Assembly: GCF_000429525.1 (NCBI RefSeq)
Contig: NZ_AUCA01000020.1
Location: forward strand, 1-64,000
Length of the DNA: 64,000 bases
Direction of reading: 5' to 3'
Source of the DNA: Alicyclobacillus contaminans DSM 17975
Lineage (GTDB): Bacteria; Bacillota; Bacilli; Alicyclobacillales; Alicyclobacillaceae
Part shown: positions 9,290-17,353 of the stretch, one piece after another
Numbering within the stretch: position 1 is the first letter of the stretch
How the letters are laid out: each line of letters opens with the position of its first letter
Translations under genes and position numbers: made by a program
Notes under the pieces: generated by a model
Seen by the model: only the letters and a program-made list of their open reading frames with translations
What the model was told of the DNA's origin: nothing
The model's database searches: none

Positions 9290-9315
9290 ATTCTACAACA
9301 AAACGTCTATTTCCT
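9290..9315 (-). promoter_or_regulatory. Sigma-H-type promoter upstream of dnaG-rpoD
   Basis: The minus strand reads AGGAAAT at 9315-9309, a 12-base spacer, then GTAGAAT at 9296-9290. This fits the sigma-H consensus (RnAGGAwWW, 11-12 bases, RnnGAAT). B. subtilis sigA is also served by a sigma-H promoter, so the match has biological context. The rest of 9186-9508 shows no gene. Confidence 0.65.
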
Positions 9316-9508
9316 CCCTTTGTACAAAAAATCATGTGACGTTTTTCGCCGCCAATCGACATCGCCAAAGGGCGAACGACGGCGGGACATACGTCGCCTG
9401 GTGAAACAACCTCTAGTATCGACGCACACAGTTAAATTTATCCTCATCCACGTTCCTGCATTCAAGTCTATGGCGCATTTAAACAGGTTATGTTCGCGAC
9501 CTGCACAG

Positions 9509-9540
9509 AAAAGTCAAGCCCACCGCACGGGCTGCTTGAC
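9509..9540 (-). terminator. Rho-independent terminator after ppsR
   Basis: The minus strand reads GTCAAGC, a 14-base loop region with further inner pairing, GCTTGAC, then TTTTC. It lies 26 bases beyond the ppsR stop and closes the recO-ccpN-ppsR run. Confidence 0.8.
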
Positions 9541-9566
9541 CAACGGTGCGCCTGGGCATCTGGGGA

Positions 9567-10379
9567 TTATTTACGGCGGGCGGCGTATTCCAAGATGATG
9601 GCCGCCGTTTCCTCGACCGCCTTGTCACTGACATCAATCACGCGACACCCCAATTGGGCCAGAATCCCGTTCGCGTATTCCAATTCTTGCGCGATGCGTT
9701 CTGGACTGGCGTAACTCGCGTCCGGTGTCAAACCGAGACTCTTCAGCCGCTCCTGGCGGATGAGATTCAACTTGTCCGGGCGAATGGTCAGCCCGACAAT
9801 TTTCCGGCGTTCCAGTTGAAACAGTTCATCCGGTGGCGCGACTTCCGGAACCAGCGGAACATTCGCCACCCGCAGCCGCCGGTGCGCCAGATACATGCTG
9901 AGCGGCGTTTTCGAAGTCCGGGAGACTCCCACGAGCACGATATCGGCGCGTTCGAGTCCGCGCGGATCCCGGCCATCATCATATTTTACCGCAAACTCAA
10001 TCGCCTCGACGCGGCGAAAGTATTCGTCATCCAGTTGATGCACCAACCCGGCCTTGTGATGGGGTCGTTCACCGAGCACCTGTTCAAACGCTGCCAACAT
10101 GGGCCCCATGATGTCCACCAACGGTACATCGGCGGCCGCCGCGGCGGTGGCGAGGTGTTCGCGCAGTTCCGGAACCACCACGGTGTACGCGATGATGGCA
10201 CTCTCCTCCCGGGCGCTCGCCACCACTTCGTCCAGCACGGACACGTCATTCACGTGCGAAACCCGGCGCAGGTCGACGTTCCCGCCGTCAAACTGGCTGG
10301 CCGCCGCCCGCACCACAAACTCCGCCGTTTCTCCTACGGAATCGGAGACGATGTAGACAATCGGTGTTTTCGAAGGCAT
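9567..10379 (-). CDS. Putative pyruvate, phosphate dikinase regulatory protein (kinase/phosphotransferase)
   Basis: A 270-residue protein of the PPDK regulatory protein family, the same length as B. subtilis YqfL. Family members phosphorylate and dephosphorylate a Thr of PPDK or PEP synthase, using ADP and Pi. The sequence starts IVYIVSDSVGETAE, has the P-loop-like GVSRTSKTPLSMYLA, and ends with DVSDKAVEETAAIIL. Of two adjacent ATG codons, 10379 has better spacing to GGGGGG. It follows ccpN, as yqfL follows yqzB in B. subtilis, which points to control of gluconeogenesis or pyruvate metabolism. Confidence 0.92.
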   Translation of the reverse strand: MPSKTPIVYIVSDSVGETAEFVVRAAASQFDGGNVDLRRVSHVNDVSVLDEVVASAREESAIIAYTVVVPELREHLATAAAAADVPLVDIMGPMLAAFEQVLGERPHHKAGLVHQLDDEYFRRVEAIEFAVKYDDGRDPRGLERADIVLVGVSRTSKTPLSMYLAHRRLRVANVPLVPEVAPPDELFQLERRKIVGLTIRPDKLNLIRQERLKSLGLTPDASYASPERIAQELEYANGILAQLGCRVIDVSDKAVEETAAIILEYAARRK

Positions 10380-10402
10380 CATTGTTCCCCCCAAGGTATC
10401 CA

Positions 10403-11038
10403 CTACACCTCGCGATACTGTCCGAGTTCCACGAACGCGCGTGTAATCGTCGTTTTGGAGACACGTCCCACGACTTCCAAACCGCTTGACTCCGGATGCG
10501 GACGCACCACGGGCAAGGAATCCACTTCGTGGCGAACCATCAGGCTCGCTGCTTCGTACAGGGACTCCTCAATATCCACGGTCACCACATGCGGCATCCT
10601 CGTCATGGCCATATTGATGGGAAATTGCCGAATGTCTCCGCCACCGATGGCCACCTTCAGCAGATCCTTGCGGGATACCACCCCTTGCAACAGGCTGTCG
10701 CGAACCACAATCAACGTTCCGACATCCTCCATGAACATGGTCACTATCCCGTCATACACGGACGCTTTTTCACCGATAACCACGGGAACGGACTTGTAGT
10801 CCTTCACCTTCAGTTTCCGCAATGCCTCACCGTATATATCGCCGTTCCGTTTGCCACTGTAATAATAGCCAACGCGCGGACGCGCTTCGAGGTAGCCAGC
10901 CATCGTGAGAATGGACAGGTCCGGACGCAGTGTGGCCCTGGTCAACGACAACAACTCGGCGATCCGCTCCCCGGTGATGGGTCCCTGCCGCTTCACAATC
11001 TCCAATATCTGTTGCTGACGCTTTGTCAGGTCGATAAT
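10403..11038 (-). CDS. ccpN: CcpN-like transcriptional repressor of gluconeogenesis genes (HTH plus CBS pair)
   Basis: About 211 residues. An N-terminal winged-helix domain (KRQQQILEIVKRQGPITGE and LTRATLRPDLSILTMAGYLEARPRVGY) is followed by two CBS domains (SVYDGIVTMFMEDVGTLIVV and the MTRMPHVVTV region). B. subtilis CcpN represses gapB and pckA. Similarity to the family N-terminus starts at IIDLTKRQQQIL. No ATG, GTG or TTG exists in frame there. An ATT at 11038, five bases after GGGGGG, is the best start. The next canonical in-frame start, TTG at 11005, would remove conserved residues and has no Shine-Dalgarno. Confidence 0.88.
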   Translation of the reverse strand: MIDLTKRQQQILEIVKRQGPITGERIAELLSLTRATLRPDLSILTMAGYLEARPRVGYYYSGKRNGDIYGEALRKLKVKDYKSVPVVIGEKASVYDGIVTMFMEDVGTLIVVRDSLLQGVVSRKDLLKVAIGGGDIRQFPINMAMTRMPHVVTVDIEESLYEAASLMVRHEVDSLPVVRPHPESSGLEVVGRVSKTTITRAFVELGQYREV

Positions 11039-11138
11039 CGCACCCCCCGCTCCTGCTGGCAGGCAGCACAGACCGTTACGCTGTCCCTGCGTGGGTTATC
11101 CCTAGTATATCGGACCGGCCCTGAGGATGCACAACCGT

Positions 11139-11939
11139 CTATCCGTCGCTCTCCGGTCCTTCCTCTTCCGTCGATGGAAACACCGCATCAATGCTTTCCA
11201 ACATCGCTCGAGATTTGGGAGACAAACCAGCAAAATCTCGCAACTGCACCTCGAGGATTCGCCGAACCGTCCGGTGAGTTGCAGGCCGCAGTTGAACCGA
11301 CCCGAGCTTCGTCCAAGGTACGCTTTCAAAACTCTTCAAGATTCTCGGAACCACGGCGGGCACTGTCCACATCGTATCAGCCGCCGTGCCGGGAATCAGA
11401 CAGCGCCGACAGACAAAGCCACCCTCACCGGGCAGATATGCCACCGGCGCCGGTCCCTCCCCGAGTGGCTGACCGCATCGCACGCATGTGGTCCAGTCGG
11501 GACTCGCCCCTGCCATACGCAGAATTTTGGTTTCCCAAACGCGGGCCATCAGCGGTGGTTGCGCCGCTGCCTCGAGCTTATCAAGCGCCCTCACCAGCAG
11601 ACGGTACAGCGTTTCACTGCCATGCGGCGCCTCTTCGGCAACCGCCGTCGCCAACTCACAAAAATAGGCGGCATACGCCGCCCGTTGCAGGTCTTCCCGC
11701 AAGTGCCGCCTTGCGTTGACAATTTCCACTTGGGACAGGGTGCCCATTCCCGACCTCCGGTATAGTGTGAACACGCCCTGAACACACAGTTGGACTCCGG
11801 CCGCGTACCGGCTCTGCGGTTTTTTGGCACCCTTGGCCAGAACGGCGAGTCGACCGGAAGGCGTCAACAGCGTGACGATGGCATCCGATTCACCGTACGC
11901 AATATTCCGTACCACGATGGCTTCTGTGTTGTAAAGCAA
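11139..11939 (-). CDS. recO: DNA repair protein RecO
   Basis: A 266-residue mediator that loads RecA with RecR during recombinational repair. The N-terminal OB fold starts LLYNTEAIVVRNIAYGESDAIVT. The C-terminal helical domain carries a four-cysteine zinc site (CVRCGQP ... CRRC). The start is probably TTG at 11939, since homology begins there and no ATG or GTG is near. It follows yqzL and era, the order seen in other Bacillales. The glyQ-glyS genes that follow recO in B. subtilis are missing; ccpN comes next. Confidence 0.92.
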   Translation of the reverse strand: MLYNTEAIVVRNIAYGESDAIVTLLTPSGRLAVLAKGAKKPQSRYAAGVQLCVQGVFTLYRRSGMGTLSQVEIVNARRHLREDLQRAAYAAYFCELATAVAEEAPHGSETLYRLLVRALDKLEAAAQPPLMARVWETKILRMAGASPDWTTCVRCGQPLGEGPAPVAYLPGEGGFVCRRCLIPGTAADTMWTVPAVVPRILKSFESVPWTKLGSVQLRPATHRTVRRILEVQLRDFAGLSPKSRAMLESIDAVFPSTEEEGPESDG

Positions 11940-11979
11940 CCGACGTTCCCACTCCCGTAAGGATTGGACAACCCTGGAC

Positions 11980-12132
11980 TCAATCCATGGATGGCTCTCC
12001 GGCGGCCGCCGGTTCTTCGTGCCCGTCCGCTGAATCTTCCACCAGTTCCTGATGTCTTTTGTACAGCAAATAGGCGTCGATGTCACCCGTCAATGTGAAG
12101 TATCTCCATGAAAACTCCCGCAACCAAACCAT
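11980..12132 (-). CDS. YqzL family small protein
   Basis: A 50-codon frame between era and recO. It reads VWLREFSWRYFTLTGDIDAY then LLYKRHQEL and an acidic tail. The xFSWRYFTLTGDIDAYLLYK core matches the YqzL family, a roughly 47-residue protein of unknown function found at this exact place (era-yqzL-recO) in Bacillus. The start is either the ATG at 12132, directly after AAAAGGGG, or the TTG three codons later, which has better spacing. The 12133-12239 stretch upstream holds no gene. Confidence 0.82.
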   Translation of the reverse strand: MVWLREFSWRYFTLTGDIDAYLLYKRHQELVEDSADGHEEPAAAGEPSMD

Positions 12133-12239
12133 CCCCTTTTAGAATGTTCCTTCAGCTGCGTGGTGTCTCAGGGTGCCTCACACTTAGAGTGCCGCGGCCC
12201 AACATCAATATACTATGAACAAACTGCCAGCCCGGTCCA

Positions 12240-13151
12240 TCACACGTCGTCAAACCCGAATCGGCGGAGCATGCTCGGCTCGTTGCGCCAATCCTTTTTC
12301 ACCTTCACCCAAAGTTCGAGGTACACTTTGTTTCCAAACAGCGCCTCCAACTCCTGGCGCGCCAATTGGCCGACCTTGCGGAGCATCGCCCCTCGTTTGC
12401 CAATCAGGATGCCCTTTTGGCTGTCGCGCTCCGTGTAGATCACCGCGTGAATGTAAAGGACGTCGCTCGCCTCCCGTCGTTCGAGCTGTTCAATCCCGAC
12501 AGCGACCGAATGAGGGACTTCCTCGCGCGTGAGGTGCAGCACCTTTTCACGGATGATCTCAGAGATGATGAACTGCTCCGGATGATCCGTCACCATATCC
12601 GCCGGGTAAAACTGCGGTCCTTCCGGCAACACGCGTGCAAGCGCCGCAGTGAGCACATCCAATTGCTCCTGATGCTTCGCGGACACCGGAATGATTTCCG
12701 CGAACGAATGCTTGTCTCGATACGTCGCAATCATCTCGAGAATCTTCGGCTTCTCCACCGCGTCCACCTTGTTCAACACGAGGAACACCGGCGTTTGAAC
12801 GTTTTTCAGCTTCTCCAAAACATGATCGTCCCCAGGGTGATTCGGTTGGGTCACGTCACACACAAACAGAATGACATCGACCTCGCGGAACGTGGCCTCG
12901 GCCGCTTCCACCATGTATTCCCCCAACCGGTGATGCGGTTTGTGAATCCCCGGCGTATCGATGAACACAATCTGCATCTCCGGCGTGGTCAACACCCCGC
13001 GAATTCGGTTCCGCGTGGTCTGCGGCCGGTTCGACATGATGGCGACCTTCTGACCCACCAACGCGTTGAGCAGCGTCGATTTCCCCACATTCGGGCGTCC
13101 CACCAAAGCAGCGAACCCGGACCTGTACTGTGCTTCCGATGTCTTCGTCAT
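12240..13151 (-). CDS. era: GTPase Era
   Basis: A 303-residue ribosome-assembly GTPase that binds the 3' end of 16S rRNA. It has G1 GRPNVGKST, G3 DTPGIH, G4 NKVD and G5 SAK, followed by a C-terminal KH domain (IGKRGAMLRKVGQLARQELE). Two adjacent ATG codons overlap the dgkA stop. The second (13151) lies seven bases after AGGAGG. The ybeY-dgkA-era order is conserved; the cdd gene found there in B. subtilis is missing. Confidence 0.97.
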   Translation of the reverse strand: MTKTSEAQYRSGFAALVGRPNVGKSTLLNALVGQKVAIMSNRPQTTRNRIRGVLTTPEMQIVFIDTPGIHKPHHRLGEYMVEAAEATFREVDVILFVCDVTQPNHPGDDHVLEKLKNVQTPVFLVLNKVDAVEKPKILEMIATYRDKHSFAEIIPVSAKHQEQLDVLTAALARVLPEGPQFYPADMVTDHPEQFIISEIIREKVLHLTREEVPHSVAVGIEQLERREASDVLYIHAVIYTERDSQKGILIGKRGAMLRKVGQLARQELEALFGNKVYLELWVKVKKDWRNEPSMLRRFGFDDV

Positions 13152-13663
13152 CATTTCACCTCCTGCTTCCCGTCCTGGCAGCCGCGCCAATATCGAACGC
13201 ACAGACCCCAGATCCACAACATGACGAGCCCGACCAGCGCCAACACGGCCGAGCCCATATGTACCTCCGACAAGCCGCGCCAATGCCACGGCCAGGTTTC
13301 CGCCATGGCGAAACCTCCGACGGCAATCGCTCCCGCACTGACCATCAACGCCGCACCGGCCGCCGTATCCTTCGCCGCTTTTGCGATGGCGCTGTGCTTG
13401 CCTTCAGAGGCCAAATCGACTACCCGTTCCACCGCCGTGTTCACCAATTCGGCAGCCATGACCAAGCACGAAACCACCACCAGGGTGGTGGTTACCGCCA
13501 ACGGCGGTCGCACACACAGCGCCCAGACCAACACGACGTTCGCAGCGGTGTAGTGAATCTTCATATTCCGCTCGGCGACCAACGCGTGACACATGCCGGC
13601 GAACGCCGCTGCAAACGACCTCGGCAATGATTGCCTCGGCCGACCGAACGTCTTGCCAATCAC
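13151..13663 (-). CDS. dgkA: Diacylglycerol/undecaprenol kinase DgkA with extended C-terminus
   Basis: A 170-residue integral membrane kinase of the DgkA family; in Gram-positives it acts on undecaprenol and supplies lipid carrier for wall synthesis. It has AERNMKIHYTAANVVLVWAL and the signature AAELVNTAVERVVDL ... HSAIAKAAKDTAAGAAL. The usual family length is about 120-130. Here an extra 40-45 residues add a further membrane helix (LALVGLVMLWIWGLCVRYW). The GTG start overlaps the ybeY TGA (GTGA). Confidence 0.92.
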   Translation of the reverse strand: MIGKTFGRPRQSLPRSFAAAFAGMCHALVAERNMKIHYTAANVVLVWALCVRPPLAVTTTLVVVSCLVMAAELVNTAVERVVDLASEGKHSAIAKAAKDTAAGAALMVSAGAIAVGGFAMAETWPWHWRGLSEVHMGSAVLALVGLVMLWIWGLCVRYWRGCQDGKQEVK

Positions 13664-14142
13664 GATGAAAAGGGGCCCCTCGTCAGGCCCAGCGACTGCA
13701 GAACCTCTTCCTGCAGCCCGAACATTTCCCGTTCCGCAGTCTCGTCCTGGTGGTCATAGCCAATCAAATGCAGAAAACCGTGCACCAGCAGAAAGCCCAC
13801 TTCCCGGGCCATGCTGTGACCGTATTCCAACGCTTGCTCCTCAGCGCGCGGAATACTGATGACAATGTCGCCCAACCACTCCGGTTCCCCCGGGCCGACC
13901 GGCATCTCGTCTCCTTCCCGCAACGCGAAGGAGAGGACATCCGTGGGCCTGTCCACCCCTCGATAGTCGCGATTCAAGGCGTGGATCTCGTCATCGTCGA
14001 CGAACGATACAGACACCTCGCCTGAGGTTTGGACGCGTTCACCTGCCGCCTGCAGCACGCGTTGCACAAATGACTCGTCCAGGGCGGGATACGCAGACAT
14101 ATCCACCCGAACGTCCAAATGACTCTGCACCACAACGCTCAC
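13660..14142 (-). CDS. ybeY: Endoribonuclease YbeY
   Basis: A 160-residue metal-dependent RNase involved in 16S rRNA 3' processing and ribosome quality control. The zinc motif HGFLHLIGYDH (HxxxHxxxxxH) is intact, and RGVDRPTDVLSF is the other family block. The GTG at 14142 has AAGGAAG seven bases upstream and overlaps the pgpH stop. Confidence 0.95.
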   Translation of the reverse strand: MSVVVQSHLDVRVDMSAYPALDESFVQRVLQAAGERVQTSGEVSVSFVDDDEIHALNRDYRGVDRPTDVLSFALREGDEMPVGPGEPEWLGDIVISIPRAEEQALEYGHSMAREVGFLLVHGFLHLIGYDHQDETAEREMFGLQEEVLQSLGLTRGPFSS

Positions 14143-16256
14143 CTGGATACTTCCTTTCGGATTTTTTCCGGATCTGGATATTCAATTCTCGAATGATAGA
14201 TTCCCTTCAACGTCTTCATGAATGCGCCGACCATCACGTCCAAATCCTGCAGCGTCAAGTCGCACTCGTCCAATTGGCCGTCCTGCAGACGGTCTCGAAT
14301 AATTTTTCGAATCACGCCCTCTACGCGGTTCGGCGTCGGACGCTGCATGCTTCGGACCGCAGCTTCCACCGCATCGCAGATCATGACAATCGCGCACTCG
14401 CGCGTCTTCGGTTTCGGGCCTGGATAGCGGTAGTCGTCCACATGCACGGTACCGTTCTTGTCAGCTTCCCGAGCCTTGTTGTAGAAATACCACAAAATGG
14501 TCGTTCCGTGGTGCGTGGCGCAGATGTCGCGAATGGGCTTCGGCAATCCCGCCTTCTCCAACATCTCCAGGCCATCCGCCACGTGTGACGTGATGATGAG
14601 GTGACTTAGGCTCGGTGCAATGCGATCGTGCGGATTGTCCTTCGTCATCTGATTCTCAACGAAGAACAGCGGTCGTTTGGTCTTGCCGACATCGTGATAA
14701 TAGGCGCCGACTCTGCAGATGAGCGGATCTGCACCCACAATCTCCGCCGCCGCTTCCGCCAGGTTTCCCACAATCAAACTGTGATGATACGTGCCCGGTG
14801 CTTCCATCAACAGTTTCTTCAACAGCGGGTTGTTTGGATTGGACAGTTCCAACAACCGAATCGACGTCAGCAGGCCGAAGGCCGTCTCAAAAAACGGCAA
14901 AATCCCAATGGTCAGGACGGCGCTGATCACCCCGTTCAGAATGCCCAATCCGACATGGAGCGAGAACGTGTGAAAATCCATTCGGTTGTCCGACTGCATC
15001 AGATACATGGCGGTGATGGCCAGCACGTTCACACCCGCCACCAAAAAGCCCGCGCGCATGAATGTGCCGCGGTGCGTGACCTTGGCGACGCTGTACGCTC
15101 CGACCAGACAGCCGAGAAACGCGATGCACGCATACCAAAAATCCGCGCCAAGGGCGGCCCCGAACAACAGAGAGACATAAAATGAGACCACCACCGCCAG
15201 CGACGCGTCCGCCAAGACCGTCACCAGCATGGCTCCCACCGAGAGGGGGACCGCGTAGGCCACCGACGTGGGACCACCACTGTTCAGAATGCCCTTGGTG
15301 CAGGCGATGAGTATGGACATCAACAGCAGCACCAGACCGAGGATGATGAGCATCAGGTTGTCCATGCGCCGCCGCGACGATCTCCGCTCAATATAGGTTG
15401 CCACCAAGCCGATGGACAACGCGATGAACAGGGCAAAGCCGAGAAAAATTTTGTAATTCGGCTGATTGCTGTACAGACCCACGTCACGAAGCCGACTTTG
15501 CACACTCTGGGTGATGATCCCGTTCTTCGAGACGATAACGTCCCCCTGGTGAATGTACACGTCGGGCACTGCCTTCGCGGCGGCTTCCCGCGCCGCTTTG
15601 GTCGCGTCCGGCTTGTACACCATATTCGGCTTCAACACGCTCTGCACCACGTCCTGTACAATCAGGCGCGACACGCGGTCCAGGTCAAACGTCTGCATCT
15701 GACGTTCCACGAGCAAGCCCGCCTGCTGTACGGAATCCTCGTAGAATGGTGCGCCGAGCAAATCTTGAACGATTCGTACCGAAACGCTCTCCAGCACGCC
15801 CAGCTCGTGTGAATTCATGGCCAGCATGGCCTGCAATGTCGAGGAAGAAACTTTCTGCGGCGCCACCGCCGTCAACTCCTGCAAGCGCTCCGCAGGCGAC
15901 AGCGATTTGTCCGAATTCACCTGCGCGGCCGTGCTGAACACCTTTTGAACGGTGTTCACGGCGTCTTCCTCGACGGCGGTGGACTGTTCGTACTGCTTCG
16001 GAACCTTGTCCATCGCCTCCTGCTTGGCCTGTTGCGTCGCCAGGGTGTCCACCGCCGTGATGGGCGCTCGTATGGTCACAGGGCTCGTCTGCCCCACCTG
16101 GAAATGGTAGCGCGGCGGCAGAATGCTCCCAATCAGGACCAAGTACAGAACCAGCCCCATGACCAAATATATGATCACGCGAAGCCGGCGACTTTCTCGA
16201 AATGTCGGGTCATCCAGGAACTTTTGTACCGTGTGGTTCCAGTTCGACCATTTCAA
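14139..16256 (-). CDS. pgpH: 7TM-HD phosphohydrolase PgpH (c-di-AMP phosphodiesterase)
   Basis: A 705-residue membrane protein. It has an N-terminal transmembrane helix (about 28-46), an extracytoplasmic 7TMR-HDED domain, seven membrane helices, and a C-terminal cytoplasmic HD domain with the motifs TYHHSL and YYHDVGK. Family members hydrolyse cyclic di-AMP. The likely start is TTG at 16256, with AAGGGG eight bases upstream. It lies in the conserved phoH-pgpH-ybeY-dgkA-era series. Confidence 0.94.
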   Translation of the reverse strand: MKWSNWNHTVQKFLDDPTFRESRRLRVIIYLVMGLVLYLVLIGSILPPRYHFQVGQTSPVTIRAPITAVDTLATQQAKQEAMDKVPKQYEQSTAVEEDAVNTVQKVFSTAAQVNSDKSLSPAERLQELTAVAPQKVSSSTLQAMLAMNSHELGVLESVSVRIVQDLLGAPFYEDSVQQAGLLVERQMQTFDLDRVSRLIVQDVVQSVLKPNMVYKPDATKAAREAAAKAVPDVYIHQGDVIVSKNGIITQSVQSRLRDVGLYSNQPNYKIFLGFALFIALSIGLVATYIERRSSRRRMDNLMLIILGLVLLLMSILIACTKGILNSGGPTSVAYAVPLSVGAMLVTVLADASLAVVVSFYVSLLFGAALGADFWYACIAFLGCLVGAYSVAKVTHRGTFMRAGFLVAGVNVLAITAMYLMQSDNRMDFHTFSLHVGLGILNGVISAVLTIGILPFFETAFGLLTSIRLLELSNPNNPLLKKLLMEAPGTYHHSLIVGNLAEAAAEIVGADPLICRVGAYYHDVGKTKRPLFFVENQMTKDNPHDRIAPSLSHLIITSHVADGLEMLEKAGLPKPIRDICATHHGTTILWYFYNKAREADKNGTVHVDDYRYPGPKPKTRECAIVMICDAVEAAVRSMQRPTPNRVEGVIRKIIRDRLQDGQLDECDLTLQDLDVMVGAFMKTLKGIYHSRIEYPDPEKIRKEVSR

Positions 16257-16327
16257 TGGAATTTCCCCTTACCAGACGCGTCTTCGCTCGTGCTGTGTGA
16301 AGCGGGCAGCGCCGCCGTTGCCCACCG

Positions 16328-17305
16328 TCAATCGGCAGCCGCAGTGCTGTTGCCTTCGTACGCCTCGATGATCTTCTGCACCAGGTGGTGTCTGACGACG
16401 TCCTGACCGCTGAAGTGGTGAAACGCGATGCCAGGAATGTTGGTCAACAGGCGGCTCGCCTCCACCAGGCCGGACAGCCGTCCGCGCGGCAGGTCGATTT
16501 GCGTGACATCGCCGGTGATGACCATTTTCGATCCGAATCCCAACCGGGTCAAAAACATCTTCATCTGCTCTGAAGTCGTGTTCTGTGCCTCGTCGAGAAT
16601 CACAAAAGAATCGTCCAACGTGCGTCCGCGCATGTACGCCAGCGGCGCCACTTCGATATTGCCTCGTTCAAAGGCCCGCTGCACCTGTTCGACGCCGTAG
16701 ACATCGTACAGCGCATCGTAAATCGGGCGCAGGTACGGATCGACCTTCTCCTGCAGGTCACCGGGCAAGAAACCGAGGTTTTCTCCCGCTTCCACAGCGG
16801 GACGCGTGAGTACGAGCCGTTTCACATCTCCACGCTTGAGGGCCATGACCGCCAATGCCACCGCCAGGTACGTCTTGCCCGTCCCGGCCGGACCCACGCC
16901 GAACACGATGTCGTTTTTCCGAATGGCGTCCACATACCGGCGCTGACCCAGCGTCTTCACGCGGATGACCTTGCCGCGGTACGTGGTGGCCACCTCCGCC
17001 GTGTAGAGCGGGACCAGTTCGTCAATCTCGCCCTCTTTCGCCAACTCAATGGCATACCTGTAGTCGCCCTCAGACAAATGTACGCCCAACTGCGCCAATT
17101 GCGTCACTGCGCGCAGCACGGCGTACATCGACTCCACCGCAGATTCTGCCCCGGTCAGGCTGACCTCGGTTCCCCGCGTGGTCACCCTGGCCTCCGCATA
17201 GGCGTCGTCCAACAATTGCAGCAATGCATCGTTCGGCCCCAACACGGATACGGCCTCGTCGTTGTTTGCGAACGCCCATTTGCGAACGATGATTTCTTGC
17301 GCCAA
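16328..17305 (-). CDS. phoH: PhoH-like ATPase
   Basis: About 325 residues. An N-terminal KH-like region is followed by a PhoH P-loop domain: Walker A FGVGPAGTGKTYLA, Walker B FVILDEAQNTT, and VITGDVTQIDLP. PhoH proteins bind ATP and are linked to RNA metabolism; the exact role is unclear. An AAAGGAG lies just before a CTG/TTG pair, so TTG 17305 is chosen. An upstream ATG at 17338 lacks a ribosome site. Confidence 0.92.
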   Translation of the reverse strand: MAQEIIVRKWAFANNDEAVSVLGPNDALLQLLDDAYAEARVTTRGTEVSLTGAESAVESMYAVLRAVTQLAQLGVHLSEGDYRYAIELAKEGEIDELVPLYTAEVATTYRGKVIRVKTLGQRRYVDAIRKNDIVFGVGPAGTGKTYLAVALAVMALKRGDVKRLVLTRPAVEAGENLGFLPGDLQEKVDPYLRPIYDALYDVYGVEQVQRAFERGNIEVAPLAYMRGRTLDDSFVILDEAQNTTSEQMKMFLTRLGFGSKMVITGDVTQIDLPRGRLSGLVEASRLLTNIPGIAFHHFSGQDVVRHHLVQKIIEAYEGNSTAAAD

Positions 17306-17353
17306 CAGGCACCCCACTCCTTTATCACAGTTGCCCATGCGGCCGATGTCGCC

